From Acidobacteriaceae bacterium (lineage in GTDB: Bacteria > Acidobacteriota > Terriglobia > Terriglobales > Acidobacteriaceae), in NCBI GenBank assembly GCA_003165005.1, contig PLSB01000046.1, positions 134-37,824 on the forward strand: DNA of 37,691 bases. The letters run 5' to 3'. The position numbers were made by a program, and so were the translations under genes. The notes below the pieces were generated by a model. It was not told where the DNA came from, did no database searches, and saw only the letters and a list, made by a program, of their open reading frames with translations. Shown here one piece after another: positions 9,036-19,456 of the stretch (position 1 is its first letter; each line of letters opens with the position of its first letter).

Positions 9036-10523
9036 TTACGGTTTGCTCGTTGACTTCGCAGCTGCCGCCGGTGACGCCGCCATGTGCTTCAGCTCCACCA
9101 GCGCCGCCCCGTACTCGACATAGTCCTTGATGCAATTGCCCTGCACGGCGTGGAAGCGCGCCAGGGCCGTGGTTCGCTTTTGATGCGCCAGTGCATCCTC
9201 GCCAGTGTAGAAATTCGCCTCGCAGGCCCGGCCCACGTGGGTTTCCGGATCGGGATCGGCGGCGGCGGCCATCAGATCGTCTTCTGTCGTCTGCCCCAGA
9301 TAGAACTTCAGCACCGGCCCCGGCCAGTTCGAGAGGTTCGCCTTCTGCGCCACCTCATTAAGTTCATCGTTGCCCTCCTCGTGCAGCCGCGCCTTGGCCA
9401 TGTGCAGCCACAGCGCCGCGTAAACCGCTGAGGAAGTGGAGGAATCGGCCGCGATGGCGAGTTCGAAGTCCGCCTTTGCCTGGCTGGTCTGCCCCGCCAG
9501 AAAATGCGCGCTTCCGCGCTCCACGAAGGCGTACTGCCGTGTCGGCTGCAGCTCCAGGGCCTTGCTGAAGTCCGTGATGGCCGCCGTGTACTGGCCCTCC
9601 TCGTAGTACTCCAGGCCACGCACCGCGAATCCGTCGGAATCCTTGGGCTCCATCTCGACGTATCTGATCAGGTCGGCAATCGCAGCGTCGTATTGTCCAT
9701 CGAGCCCGTGCGTGAGGCCGAGATAGTAGTAGGCGAGCGAATAGTCCGGCTTCACTTGCAATGAATGGTTATAATCGGCAATCGCTTCATCGTACTGGCT
9801 CTGGTGCCGGTAGGCGTTGCCGCGGCTCTCGTAGCCGTCCGGGTCGCTTGGCTTGAGCGCAATGTAGCGCGTGAACCAGGTCACCGCTTGCGCGTACTCA
9901 TTCTTGTCGCTCATCGTCACGCCGGTGTTGTAGATCGCCAGTGCATGATTGGAATCGAGGCGCAGCGCCGCCTGGAAATCCTCGAGAGCGCGGTCGTAAT
10001 CGCCCTTCGCCATGTAGGCGTGGCCGCGGTTGTTGAAGCCATCCGGATCGGTGGGCGCCTTCTGCACGTACACGTCGTAATCGGCGATGGCCTTGTCCCA
10101 CTCTTTCTTGTCGCCCCAGGCATTGCCGCGGTTATAGTAGGCCAGCGCGTAGCTCGGATCGAGGCGGATGGCGTCGTTGTAGTCGGCCATGGCGCGGTCG
10201 GTCTCGCCCTTGTCGGAATAGACATTCCCCCGGGTGTTGAGCGCGCCGGCAAAGTCCGGCTTCACACGCAGCGCTTGATCCAGATCCTGCAAAGCCAGGT
10301 CGTATTCCTTTTTGTCACGGTAAGCGATGCCGCGGTCGAAGTAGGCGCTGGCCAGATCGTTGGTCGATTCCTGACCCGACTGGATGAGCGCGGTGCAGCC
10401 GGCAATGCTGGTATCGGGATCGTCGGCTTTGCAGTTATCCCAATTTTGGTCGCGGGTCTGTCCCGCGGCAGCCACTGCGGCGCCGAGAAGAATACATGCG
10501 TAAAAGCCAGACTTGCGGATCAT
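9036..10523 (-). CDS. Secreted tetratricopeptide repeat protein
   Basis: Many consecutive TPR units (e.g. NTRGNVYSDKGETDRAMADYNDAIRLDPSYALAYYNRGNAWGDKKEWDKAIADYD); signal peptide from MIRKSGFYACILLGAAVAAAGQ. Confidence 0.9.
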   Translation of the reverse strand: MIRKSGFYACILLGAAVAAAGQTRDQNWDNCKADDPDTSIAGCTALIQSGQESTNDLASAYFDRGIAYRDKKEYDLALQDLDQALRVKPDFAGALNTRGNVYSDKGETDRAMADYNDAIRLDPSYALAYYNRGNAWGDKKEWDKAIADYDVYVQKAPTDPDGFNNRGHAYMAKGDYDRALEDFQAALRLDSNHALAIYNTGVTMSDKNEYAQAVTWFTRYIALKPSDPDGYESRGNAYRHQSQYDEAIADYNHSLQVKPDYSLAYYYLGLTHGLDGQYDAAIADLIRYVEMEPKDSDGFAVRGLEYYEEGQYTAAITDFSKALELQPTRQYAFVERGSAHFLAGQTSQAKADFELAIAADSSTSSAVYAALWLHMAKARLHEEGNDELNEVAQKANLSNWPGPVLKFYLGQTTEDDLMAAAADPDPETHVGRACEANFYTGEDALAHQKRTTALARFHAVQGNCIKDYVEYGAALVELKHMAASPAAAAKSTSKP

Positions 10524-10586
10524 GTTTTCTGCCCCCTGGTTTGGCAAAATGCGAGTGGCAACATCATACACCCGAATGGATTCGCG

Positions 10587-11567
10587 CTATCTCTCGGCCT
10601 CGCGCAGCGCCTCCAGCAATTTGCGATCCTCGGCGCTTAACGCCGCGCGCTCCAGCAGATCCGGCCGGTTTTTGAGCGTCTTCTTCAGTTGCTGCTCGCG
10701 CCGCCAGCGCCGGATCCCGGCATGGTCGCCGTTCAAGAGCACCTCCGGCGCGCGCAACCCGCCAAATTCGGCCGGCCGCGTGTAATGCGGATAGTCGAGC
10801 AGCCCTCCCGCTCCATGCTGCGAGCGCGGAACCCCCTCGACGTCCACATCGATCTCCGCGTCGGCCGCGCCAAAACTCTCGAACTCGCCCGAAGCCTCAT
10901 TGCCCAGCACGCCCGGAACCAGCCGCATGGTCGCGTCGACCACCACCGCCGCCGCCGGCTCGCCGCCGCTCAGCACATAATCCCCAATCGACAGCTCCAT
11001 GTCGCAGTAGAGCTCGTTGATGCGCTCATCGACGCCTTCGTACCGCCCGCAGATGAGCACCACGCGCTCCAGCCCGGCAAGCTCCCGCGCCACGGCCTGC
11101 GTAAACACCCGCCCCTGTGCCGAGAGTAGGATCACGCGTGTCCCGGCTGCGTCTCGCTTATCCGCTGACTCGCAGGCTTCCTCGCTCGCCAGGGGTGCCC
11201 CATCCTTGGCGCAGCTTTTTGCGCCAAGGGTGGGATCGCTGCTGACTTGATCACTCGCCGAATCGCTGACTCGCCGAGTCGCTGACTCGCTGGCTTGCTG
11301 ACTTGCCGACCCGCTCGCCAAACGCTCCGCCTTCGTTCCGATCTCGAGCTTCTCGAGCGCTTCGGCCAGCGGCTCCGGCTTCAGCACCATGCCTTCTCCG
11401 CCGCCAAACGGCCGGTCGTCCACCGTGCGATGGCGGTCGTGCGTAAACTCGCGCAGATCGTGCAGCCGGATCTCAACCAGCCCTTCAGCCTGCGCACGGC
11501 GCACAATGCCCTGCGCAAACACGCTTTCAAAATAGCCGGGGAAGAGAGTCACGATATCGAAGCGCAT
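10587..11567 (-). CDS. trmD: tRNA (guanine-N1)-methyltransferase with a repeat-derived internal insertion
   Basis: MRFDIVTLFPGYFESVF...HRTVDDRPFGGGEGMVLKPEPL...LICGRYEGVDERI...SIGDYVLSGGEPAA...VPGVLGNEASGEFESF...LLDYPHYTRPAEFGGLRAPEVLLNGDHAGIRRWRREQQL. Confidence 0.95.
   Translation of the reverse strand: MRFDIVTLFPGYFESVFAQGIVRRAQAEGLVEIRLHDLREFTHDRHRTVDDRPFGGGEGMVLKPEPLAEALEKLEIGTKAERLASGSASQQASESATRRVSDSASDQVSSDPTLGAKSCAKDGAPLASEEACESADKRDAAGTRVILLSAQGRVFTQAVARELAGLERVVLICGRYEGVDERINELYCDMELSIGDYVLSGGEPAAAVVVDATMRLVPGVLGNEASGEFESFGAADAEIDVDVEGVPRSQHGAGGLLDYPHYTRPAEFGGLRAPEVLLNGDHAGIRRWRREQQLKKTLKNRPDLLERAALSAEDRKLLEALREAER
11195..11237. repeat. Palindromic element family A, intragenic copy (inside trmD)
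   Basis: gtgccccatCCTTGGCGCAgcttttTGCGCCAAGGgtgggatc; same outer sequence and architecture as 31015-31056 and 31150-31190. Confidence 0.85.
11238..11319. repeat. Degenerate short-period array built on (G)CTGACTCGC inside trmD
   Basis: gctgctgacttgatcactcgccgaatcgctgactcgccgagtcgctgactcgctggcttgctgacttgccgacccgctcgcc. Confidence 0.75.
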
Positions 11568-11633
11568 ACTCTCTGATCATAGAAGCGCGCGCTTGATCTG
11601 CCATCTCGACTCGCCGTTTTCTTTTTCCCTTGG

Positions 11634-11697
11634 TCCCTGCCTTCTTGATCCCTTGGTCCCTTGGTCCCTTGTTCCCTCGGTCCCTTGGTCCCTGCCT
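11634..11697. repeat. Degenerate CCCTTGGTCC(CTT) array adjacent to a stop codon
   Basis: cttggtccctgccttcttgatcccttggtcccttggtcccttgttccctcggtcccttggtccctgcc, ending just before the gene stop at 11700. Confidence 0.8.
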
Positions 11698-11699
11698 TT

Positions 11700-14078
11700 C
11701 TACCTCCCCTGCTGGCAGGAAAGCACCACGCGATTCTTCACGTACTGCTGGCACAGCCCCATCATCCCCGAGGGGCAGACAAAAGCTCCGGTCTGGGCGT
11801 TGTCGTTGCACCCTCCGCGCTTCAAAATCTCGTCCACCACTTGAGGCACCAGCACGCCGCAGCTCAGCACCGCGCCGTTGTTGAGCATGGTGTTGCACAG
11901 GCCCAACATTCCATTCACCGGGCACAGATAGTTGCCGATCCTGCCGCCGTTACGCTCGCAGCCTCCGCCGGTTAGTGTCCTATCGGCCGAGTCTTCTTCT
12001 TTGAGCACCATCCCCGGATTGCACGACTGCACGCCGAGAAGGCTGTGCGCGTTCACAACGTTCTCGCAATCGTTGTAGCCCTGGAGCTTGGTGCAATTGA
12101 TCACGCTGCCCTGCTTGGTGCAGCCCTCGCTCTGCAACCGCGAGAGCAGGCCCCCGGCCGCGCCCGACTCGTGCTCCGGTTCAAAATCGATCACGCACGT
12201 GGTTCCCGCGTGGCAACCGAAATCGATGCCGTTGGGCGGCAGGTTCACCGCAAGCTGCGGAAACCACACCGGCCAGTCCCAGCTATCCGACCAGACGGCC
12301 ACATCCACGTAAAGATGCGCGTCGATGCCGGGCGTCAGCGTGAATCCCAGATTGTAGACGGGGTTTCCGAAACTGAAATGGCTGTCGTTGTTCTTGCCCG
12401 GGTCCGTGGCCACGTTCACCGTCTGCCCGGTCGCCGTGATCTGGGTCTGCCGCTTCGCGACCTCGTCGTTCACCGTGAAATCGAGCTTGTTGGAATGCAG
12501 ATTGATGTCCACGGCGGGAAACACCTGCCCGCCCAAGGCGCCAAAGTCGAGCAATCCGCCCAGCAGGTCGATTTGATTAAATACGAACGGCGTGTCGATG
12601 CCGTGTTGTCCCGGCGCGGGAGGCAGAAAATGCCCGCCCGTGTACGGCGCGGGCAGCAGGTCGGTAAAATCCACGTTCACCGAGAATCCTGTCCCGCCGC
12701 TGCCGACTACCGGCAGGTTGTAGTTGAAGCCGGCCTCGGCGCCCACCTGCGCCACCAGTTCCTTGCCGTCGAAGAGCTGACTTGGGTCGATGCCCGTATC
12801 CTGGAAGTCCGCTTCCGTGCCGTTGATGGGCGCGAAATCTGCCTTCAGGCTTGCCTGGGCCGTGTTGTTGGCGTGCGTGACGTTGTGGTAGCTGAGTTCG
12901 GTCTGGATGGGGAACCGGAGTCCGAATCCGTAATTGAAGCCCGCATAGACCCCGATGCTGTAAGTCGATGAGCAGCCGATCAGGCACCAGTTGATGGTGA
13001 TGCTCACGCCCTGGCTCCACTCGTAATCGTGGCCGAGGGTGAATCCCGTCAGGTACACGTACGTGCCCAGATCGACATCGGTCGTCTGGTCGCCGCCGGG
13101 CTTCGCGGAGCTGTTCGTGGTGTGGTATTGCGACGCCGGCACGATCCTCAGCAGGCGGGGGTAATTGGGCGGGCTAGAGGTATTGTTCGACGACGTCAAC
13201 AACTGTTTGCCCGCCGCCATCTCGGCCGCATCCGGCGCCGCGTTCAGCGCTTCCAGCGGGTGCGCGTAATTGGCCGACTGCTGATTGGGCACGAACATCG
13301 TCTGCTCCACGCGCTGCACGGCCGAGTTGATCACCTCGTCCTTTAACTGATCGTCCGAGAGCGTGTTCAGCCGCGCCGCTTCTGCCTGGCCCACCTTGGC
13401 CACAATTTGCGCGCGTTGCGCGGGGTCGGCCAGCGACTTGCGCAGGTTGGCAATTTGCTGAGTTGCTTCCGCGCTCTCTGCCGCGATATTGCGCTGCCAG
13501 GCCGCGATGGCCGCCTGCCGCTTTCCGGGATCGGCCACGTAACGCGGGCTGCCCGGCGAGCCGAATTCGGCCACGCGCTGGCTGGCCGTTTCTTCGCTGA
13601 AGCAGGTCACGCCCGCCTCGGCCAGTTGCGCCTTCGCGCCTGCATCGGCGCACTTGCCGGGCAGAATCTGGTAGCTCAGCACATGATGAATCACCAGGCC
13701 CTGTTCGACTTCCGTCATGTCCGTGGTGTTCTCCTGGATCTGCACATGCTGCGGCAGCGCCTGCAGGCGCAGGGCCACGTTCGGCAACGCCTTGGGATTC
13801 GTCAGCATCGGCGTGAAGTCGAGCTGCTGCTCTCCCAGCATTACGCGCGGGTTGGCGCGCACGGCTTCCAGCGTGTACTGGCGCACCACGCGCAGCCGCG
13901 CCATGGTCTGCTCATGCGTGCCGCCGCCCAGGGTCACGGAGTTGGGCAGCGAGCGCTGATTGGTTACGCGCGATTGCATCTTCGGGGCTTGCGCTGCGGC
14001 GGGACGGCTCATTGGGAAAGTCAGGATCATGAGCGCAGCACTCATGGCCCAAAAGGCTTTTTGGGGGGGGAATAACAT
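11700..14078 (-). CDS. Large secreted hypothetical protein with three C-terminal Cys-rich repeats
   Basis: Signal peptide MLFPPQKAFWAMSAALMILTFPMSRPAAAQA at the Met encoded at 14078. C-terminal repeats GGCERNGGRIGNYLCPVNGMLGLCNTMLNNGAVLSC / GGCNDNAQTGAFVCPSGMMGLCQQYVKNRVVLSC. Confidence 0.8.
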   Translation of the reverse strand: MLFPPQKAFWAMSAALMILTFPMSRPAAAQAPKMQSRVTNQRSLPNSVTLGGGTHEQTMARLRVVRQYTLEAVRANPRVMLGEQQLDFTPMLTNPKALPNVALRLQALPQHVQIQENTTDMTEVEQGLVIHHVLSYQILPGKCADAGAKAQLAEAGVTCFSEETASQRVAEFGSPGSPRYVADPGKRQAAIAAWQRNIAAESAEATQQIANLRKSLADPAQRAQIVAKVGQAEAARLNTLSDDQLKDEVINSAVQRVEQTMFVPNQQSANYAHPLEALNAAPDAAEMAAGKQLLTSSNNTSSPPNYPRLLRIVPASQYHTTNSSAKPGGDQTTDVDLGTYVYLTGFTLGHDYEWSQGVSITINWCLIGCSSTYSIGVYAGFNYGFGLRFPIQTELSYHNVTHANNTAQASLKADFAPINGTEADFQDTGIDPSQLFDGKELVAQVGAEAGFNYNLPVVGSGGTGFSVNVDFTDLLPAPYTGGHFLPPAPGQHGIDTPFVFNQIDLLGGLLDFGALGGQVFPAVDINLHSNKLDFTVNDEVAKRQTQITATGQTVNVATDPGKNNDSHFSFGNPVYNLGFTLTPGIDAHLYVDVAVWSDSWDWPVWFPQLAVNLPPNGIDFGCHAGTTCVIDFEPEHESGAAGGLLSRLQSEGCTKQGSVINCTKLQGYNDCENVVNAHSLLGVQSCNPGMVLKEEDSADRTLTGGGCERNGGRIGNYLCPVNGMLGLCNTMLNNGAVLSCGVLVPQVVDEILKRGGCNDNAQTGAFVCPSGMMGLCQQYVKNRVVLSCQQGR

Positions 14079-14373
14079 GGACTTACCTCCGTTGCGGTCC
14101 CCAGCGATGGGGCCCAGGAGAAAACAGCCGGGGTAGGACGGAACATACACCGCGAAAGAGGACGTGTCAACGATTGATTTGCGGGGATTGATTTGCGGGC
14201 TCTCCGCTGCTGCCGGGCGCCCCAGGTCAGGGGACCCCACGGACACCGGGATCCCCAGCAAGCGATCTTTGCTCGCCGGGGTGAGGTTAGGTCTTCGCCC
14301 GTGGGGTGGAGATCCCGATTTTGGGGAGCTGGGAAAGCACGAACTCAAAGGACGATTTTGTGCTGTCAAACGC

Positions 14374-15045
14374 TCAGGGCCTTTTCACGCTATGCAACCA
14401 CGGCCGCGCCGGCGTCCACAGCCGCGCGGTCGCCACGCCGAACAGAAAGCCGCCCACATGCGCGAGATAGGCCACGCCGCCGCCCTGAATCGTCGCCCAG
14501 GGCCCCACCACATTCAGCAGTTGGATCAGGAACCACACGCCGATCAGCAGCGCCGCGGGAATGTAAGCTACACGGATAATAATCACAATCCAGACCAGTG
14601 ACCGGATCCTGTCGCGGGGAAACATCACGATAAACGCGCCCATCACCGTGGCGATGGCGCCGCTCGCGCCCAGGCAGGGAACATGCGAGCCGGGACTTCC
14701 CGCCACCTGCGCCAGCATCGCCACCACACCGCCCGTCAGGTAGAAGACCAGGTAGCGCATGCGTCCCATGGCGTCCTCGATGGCGGGTCCAAACGCCCAC
14801 AGGAACACCATGTTGCCCGCGATGTGCAGCCATCCAGCGTGCAGAAACGTGCCGGTAACGAGCGTGATCAGGTGCTGGCCGTGATCGATGCGGACGGGAA
14901 TCACCGCCCAGCGGCGCACGAATGCGTCGCCCTCGACCAACTCGCGCAGGAAAACATAGGCGTTCGTCAGAACAATCAGCAGCGTCACCAGCGCAAAGCG
15001 GCGCGACCGTCGCGATACATCCCCAAGCGGGATCAGAGTTGCCAC
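14374..15045 (-). CDS. Rhomboid family intramembrane serine protease (second in window)
   Basis: HIAGNMVFLWAFGPAIEDAMG, CLGASGAIATVMGAF and AYLAHVGGFLFG motifs. Confidence 0.92.
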   Translation of the reverse strand: MATLIPLGDVSRRSRRFALVTLLIVLTNAYVFLRELVEGDAFVRRWAVIPVRIDHGQHLITLVTGTFLHAGWLHIAGNMVFLWAFGPAIEDAMGRMRYLVFYLTGGVVAMLAQVAGSPGSHVPCLGASGAIATVMGAFIVMFPRDRIRSLVWIVIIIRVAYIPAALLIGVWFLIQLLNVVGPWATIQGGGVAYLAHVGGFLFGVATARLWTPARPWLHSVKRP

Positions 15046-15156
15046 GTTTGCATTCCTTAAGGATTTCCAGCGCCCAGGCAGAGAGCATCTTTGGCGCCGG
15101 CGGCCTTTGTTTGCCGCGCCGGCGCCTCATGGTGCGCTTGCCCGCGCCGTTCTATT

Positions 15157-15714
15157 TCAGGCCAGCTTGGGGAGCACACGCCGCGCGGCCGACAGCACCG
15201 CCAGGCGTCCCGCGCCGCTGAAGATCAAGCTCACTCCCAGCAAAGTGCCTATGGCCCACTCGCTGCTTGACGGCCAGGTCGTCCAGATCGCGGCCGCAAG
15301 AAGCAGCATGACAACTCCGTTGAACACCAGCCAGGCTGAGGCGCCCAGCCGCCGCAGATGCCACGCCAATACAAACTCCAGAATCGCCTGCACAGAAAGG
15401 TAGGCCCCCAGCATCAGCGTCAGCGCGGCCAATCCGGCCACGGGATGCATCAACGTGTAAATCCCCGCCAACTCGTAGATAAGCCCGAGAAGGATTGCCC
15501 AGGCCAATCCACCCATTTTGCGGGTATGCCAGCCGAATACAAAGTGCACCGCACCGCCGAATACCAGAAGCCAGCCGATCAGAATCGTTGCCGCGATTCC
15601 CCCTGCCAGTGGCACCACGATGGCCAGAATTCCCGCCACGATGATCAGAATGCTTAGAGCCTTCGACCACGCTATCGAATGTTTTTCCATGGTCGCGATG
15701 GAATTGTCACTCAT
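15157..15714 (-). CDS. HdeD/DUF308 family membrane protein
   Basis: Six-TM pattern with ILIGWLLVFGGAVHFVFGWHTRKMGGLAWAILLGLIYELAGIYTLMHPVAGLAALTLMLGAYL. Confidence 0.85.
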   Translation of the reverse strand: MSDNSIATMEKHSIAWSKALSILIIVAGILAIVVPLAGGIAATILIGWLLVFGGAVHFVFGWHTRKMGGLAWAILLGLIYELAGIYTLMHPVAGLAALTLMLGAYLSVQAILEFVLAWHLRRLGASAWLVFNGVVMLLLAAAIWTTWPSSSEWAIGTLLGVSLIFSGAGRLAVLSAARRVLPKLA

Positions 15715-15837
15715 ATTCGATCTCCTTTCTTGGATTGCCGCATCGGGACTTGCGACGTTGCCCCAGCCGCAAAGTGCGGCGTCGATGGCAGTCCGTTGGG
15801 AAGCGGATTCGGGGCGTCCGAATTGGCGTATCGGTAG

Positions 15838-17306
<1,469 letters not shown>

Positions 17307-17504
17307 TTACTGCCGAGGATTCTCGCTCGCGCGACCTCGCATGGCATGCGAGGCGCGACCTTCCACCATGATGATTATCCGCCTTCTCACTCCCTCGCTC
17401 CCCGGTCCCTACGTCCCCGACCTCTTGCTCCTACGTTCCCTTGTTGCCTGGATTTTCACCTTTACCGTCTTCCCTTCCCGGCCTATCATAGTGCACACAT
17501 CGCC

Positions 17505-18758
17505 ATGCCCGACCTTGAATCGCTCTTAAAGCGCTGGCAATCGGCCGGCGTCCTCGATCGGGAGACAGCCTCCCGCATTCGCGCGCTGGAATCCGAGAGC
17601 GCAACCGAACCCGGCGCCCGTGCCGCTGCGGCTCCATCGATAGCCACGCCCGCCGGCCTCAAATCGCTGGTGGTCACGGGGCTCATTCTCGGCGCCATTC
17701 TGCTGGCCTGCGGCGTCGTGCTCTTTGTCTCCGCGCATTGGGATCAGCTCAGTCCCGGCGGACGCTATCTGCTCGTCATTGCCATGGTCGCCGTCTTCCA
17801 CATCGCTGGCGGCCTCACGCGCTCCAACTTCGAGGGCCTCTCCACCGCGCTCCACGCCGTGGGAACCATCTCCACCGGCGCGGCCATCGCGCTCGCCGGC
17901 CATATCTTCAACATCCAGGAGCACTGGCCGGCCGCGGTGCTGCTGTGGGCGCTGGCCGCCTTGGCCGGATGGGCGCTCCTGCGCGACCAGGCGCAGCAGA
18001 CGCTAGCCCTCCTGCTGCTTCCTGCGTGGATCTTTTCGGAACTCAGCTTCCGCATGGAAGGCCACATCGGCAGCGAAGTCTACATGGGCCGCCTTTACTT
18101 TCTCTGGGCGATCCTCTACCTCACCTTTTTTGCCGGCTCGCGGCGCAAGGTGGTCCAGGGAATTCTCTTCGCGGCGAGCGCCATCGGCGCGGCTGCCGGC
18201 ATTTATTACATGCTGGGTAAATGGACCTCCTGGTCTTCCGAGCAGTCGTTCATTCCCTTCGGCACGTGCGTGTGGGCCTGGGTCGCCATCGCCACCGTGC
18301 CGCTCCTCGTTGCCGCATTTCACGGCCACAAGGGACTGGTTCCCATCGCCGCTGCGATCGCCTTCGTGATTGCATTGCCGTGGTGCTACTCCACCTGGAG
18401 CGAACCCGTGAACCTGGCCGACGGAAGCTCTCACCTCTGGACGGGCACCCGTCCCAATCTTGCCGCCCACGCATTGGTGGCTGCCTTCGCCGTCTTTTTC
18501 TGCTGGTGGGGCGTGCGCATGGTCTCGCGCGCGCTGGTCAATCTGGGCATTGTGGGCTTCGCGGCTGCGGTGCTCTGGTTCTACTTCAGCGACATCTACG
18601 ACGATCACGAGCGCGCTCTCGGTCTCATCGGTCTCGGCATTCTCTTCCTGGCCGGCGGCTGGGCGCTGGAAAAGATGCGGCAGCGGATTCTCAGGCGCAT
18701 GGGGACCTCGGCGCCTGAGAAGGCGCTTGCGGCGGACGCCCACGGAGGTGCGCGATGA
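17505..18758 (+). CDS. DUF2157 domain multi-TM protein
   Basis: MPDLESLLKRWQSAGVLDRETASRIRALESE ... GLILGAILLACGVVLFVSAHWDQLSPGGRYLLVIAMVAVFH. The ORF opens upstream; 17505 is the first sensible start. Confidence 0.85.
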   Translation: MPDLESLLKRWQSAGVLDRETASRIRALESESATEPGARAAAAPSIATPAGLKSLVVTGLILGAILLACGVVLFVSAHWDQLSPGGRYLLVIAMVAVFHIAGGLTRSNFEGLSTALHAVGTISTGAAIALAGHIFNIQEHWPAAVLLWALAALAGWALLRDQAQQTLALLLLPAWIFSELSFRMEGHIGSEVYMGRLYFLWAILYLTFFAGSRRKVVQGILFAASAIGAAAGIYYMLGKWTSWSSEQSFIPFGTCVWAWVAIATVPLLVAAFHGHKGLVPIAAAIAFVIALPWCYSTWSEPVNLADGSSHLWTGTRPNLAAHALVAAFAVFFCWWGVRMVSRALVNLGIVGFAAAVLWFYFSDIYDDHERALGLIGLGILFLAGGWALEKMRQRILRRMGTSAPEKALAADAHGGAR

Positions 18759-19363
18759 AGATTGGCCGTTTCACGCTCTCCGCCGCCTCGCTTGCTCTGC
18801 TCATCATTCAGTTGGCGCTGGTCTCCACCGTCGCAGCCAAATATCTCTACCAGCGCTGGACCTGCCCGCGCGTCTGGACCCGCGCCGTGGCCGTCGATCC
18901 CGAATTGCCCATGCGCGGCCGCTACCTGGCGCTGCGGCTCACCGTCGATGGCTGCCAGAGTACATTGCCCTCGGCCAAAGACGCGACCTTCCCACGCAAG
19001 GTCGACGGCACCGTCAAGCCCGGCCCCTATGTGCTGCGCGAGAATACCAATTGGTTTCGCGTCAATCTCAAGGTCGTGAACAACACGCTGGTCGCGGTGC
19101 GTCCCGAAGGCCAGGAAGCTGCCGGCCAGGAAGACTCGCGCGCGGGACAGGAGATCCAAGGCAGTGCCGGCGCTCCCTGCGACCAGATGTGGCTTGCATC
19201 CCCCGTCGATTTATTCATCGCCGACACGGCGCAAAGCCCGCTGCCGCTCAAGCCCAACCAGGAACTTTGGATCGAAGTGACCGTGCCGCCCAAGGGACCG
19301 CCGCGCCCGCTGCAATTGGCGCTCAAAGACAATGGCGTGTGGAAGCCGCTGGATCTGAAATAG
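18755..19363 (+). CDS. GDYXXLXY-like protein, partner of the DUF2157 protein
   Basis: N-terminal TM, then LPMRGRYLALRLTVDGC in the GDYxxLxY position; ATGA start/stop overlap with the upstream gene. Confidence 0.6.
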   Translation: MKIGRFTLSAASLALLIIQLALVSTVAAKYLYQRWTCPRVWTRAVAVDPELPMRGRYLALRLTVDGCQSTLPSAKDATFPRKVDGTVKPGPYVLRENTNWFRVNLKVVNNTLVAVRPEGQEAAGQEDSRAGQEIQGSAGAPCDQMWLASPVDLFIADTAQSPLPLKPNQELWIEVTVPPKGPPRPLQLALKDNGVWKPLDLK

Positions 19364-19456
19364 CCGCACTGGACGCTACGGTGCCCATGCCAGAAATCGG
19401 TCATCCGCAAACTACGACTGTCCGGAAGCAAGGGATACGCTGCTCCGCGACGCTGG

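Noticed and set aside
9765-10640. 291-aa plus-strand ORF opposite the TPR gene
   Set aside because: Its Val/Gly/Ile-rich periodic sequence is the mirror of the TPR repeats, not an independent protein.
12045-12971. 308-aa plus-strand ORF opposite the secreted Cys-repeat protein
   Set aside because: Shadow ORF; the minus strand carries the signal peptide and the Cys repeats.
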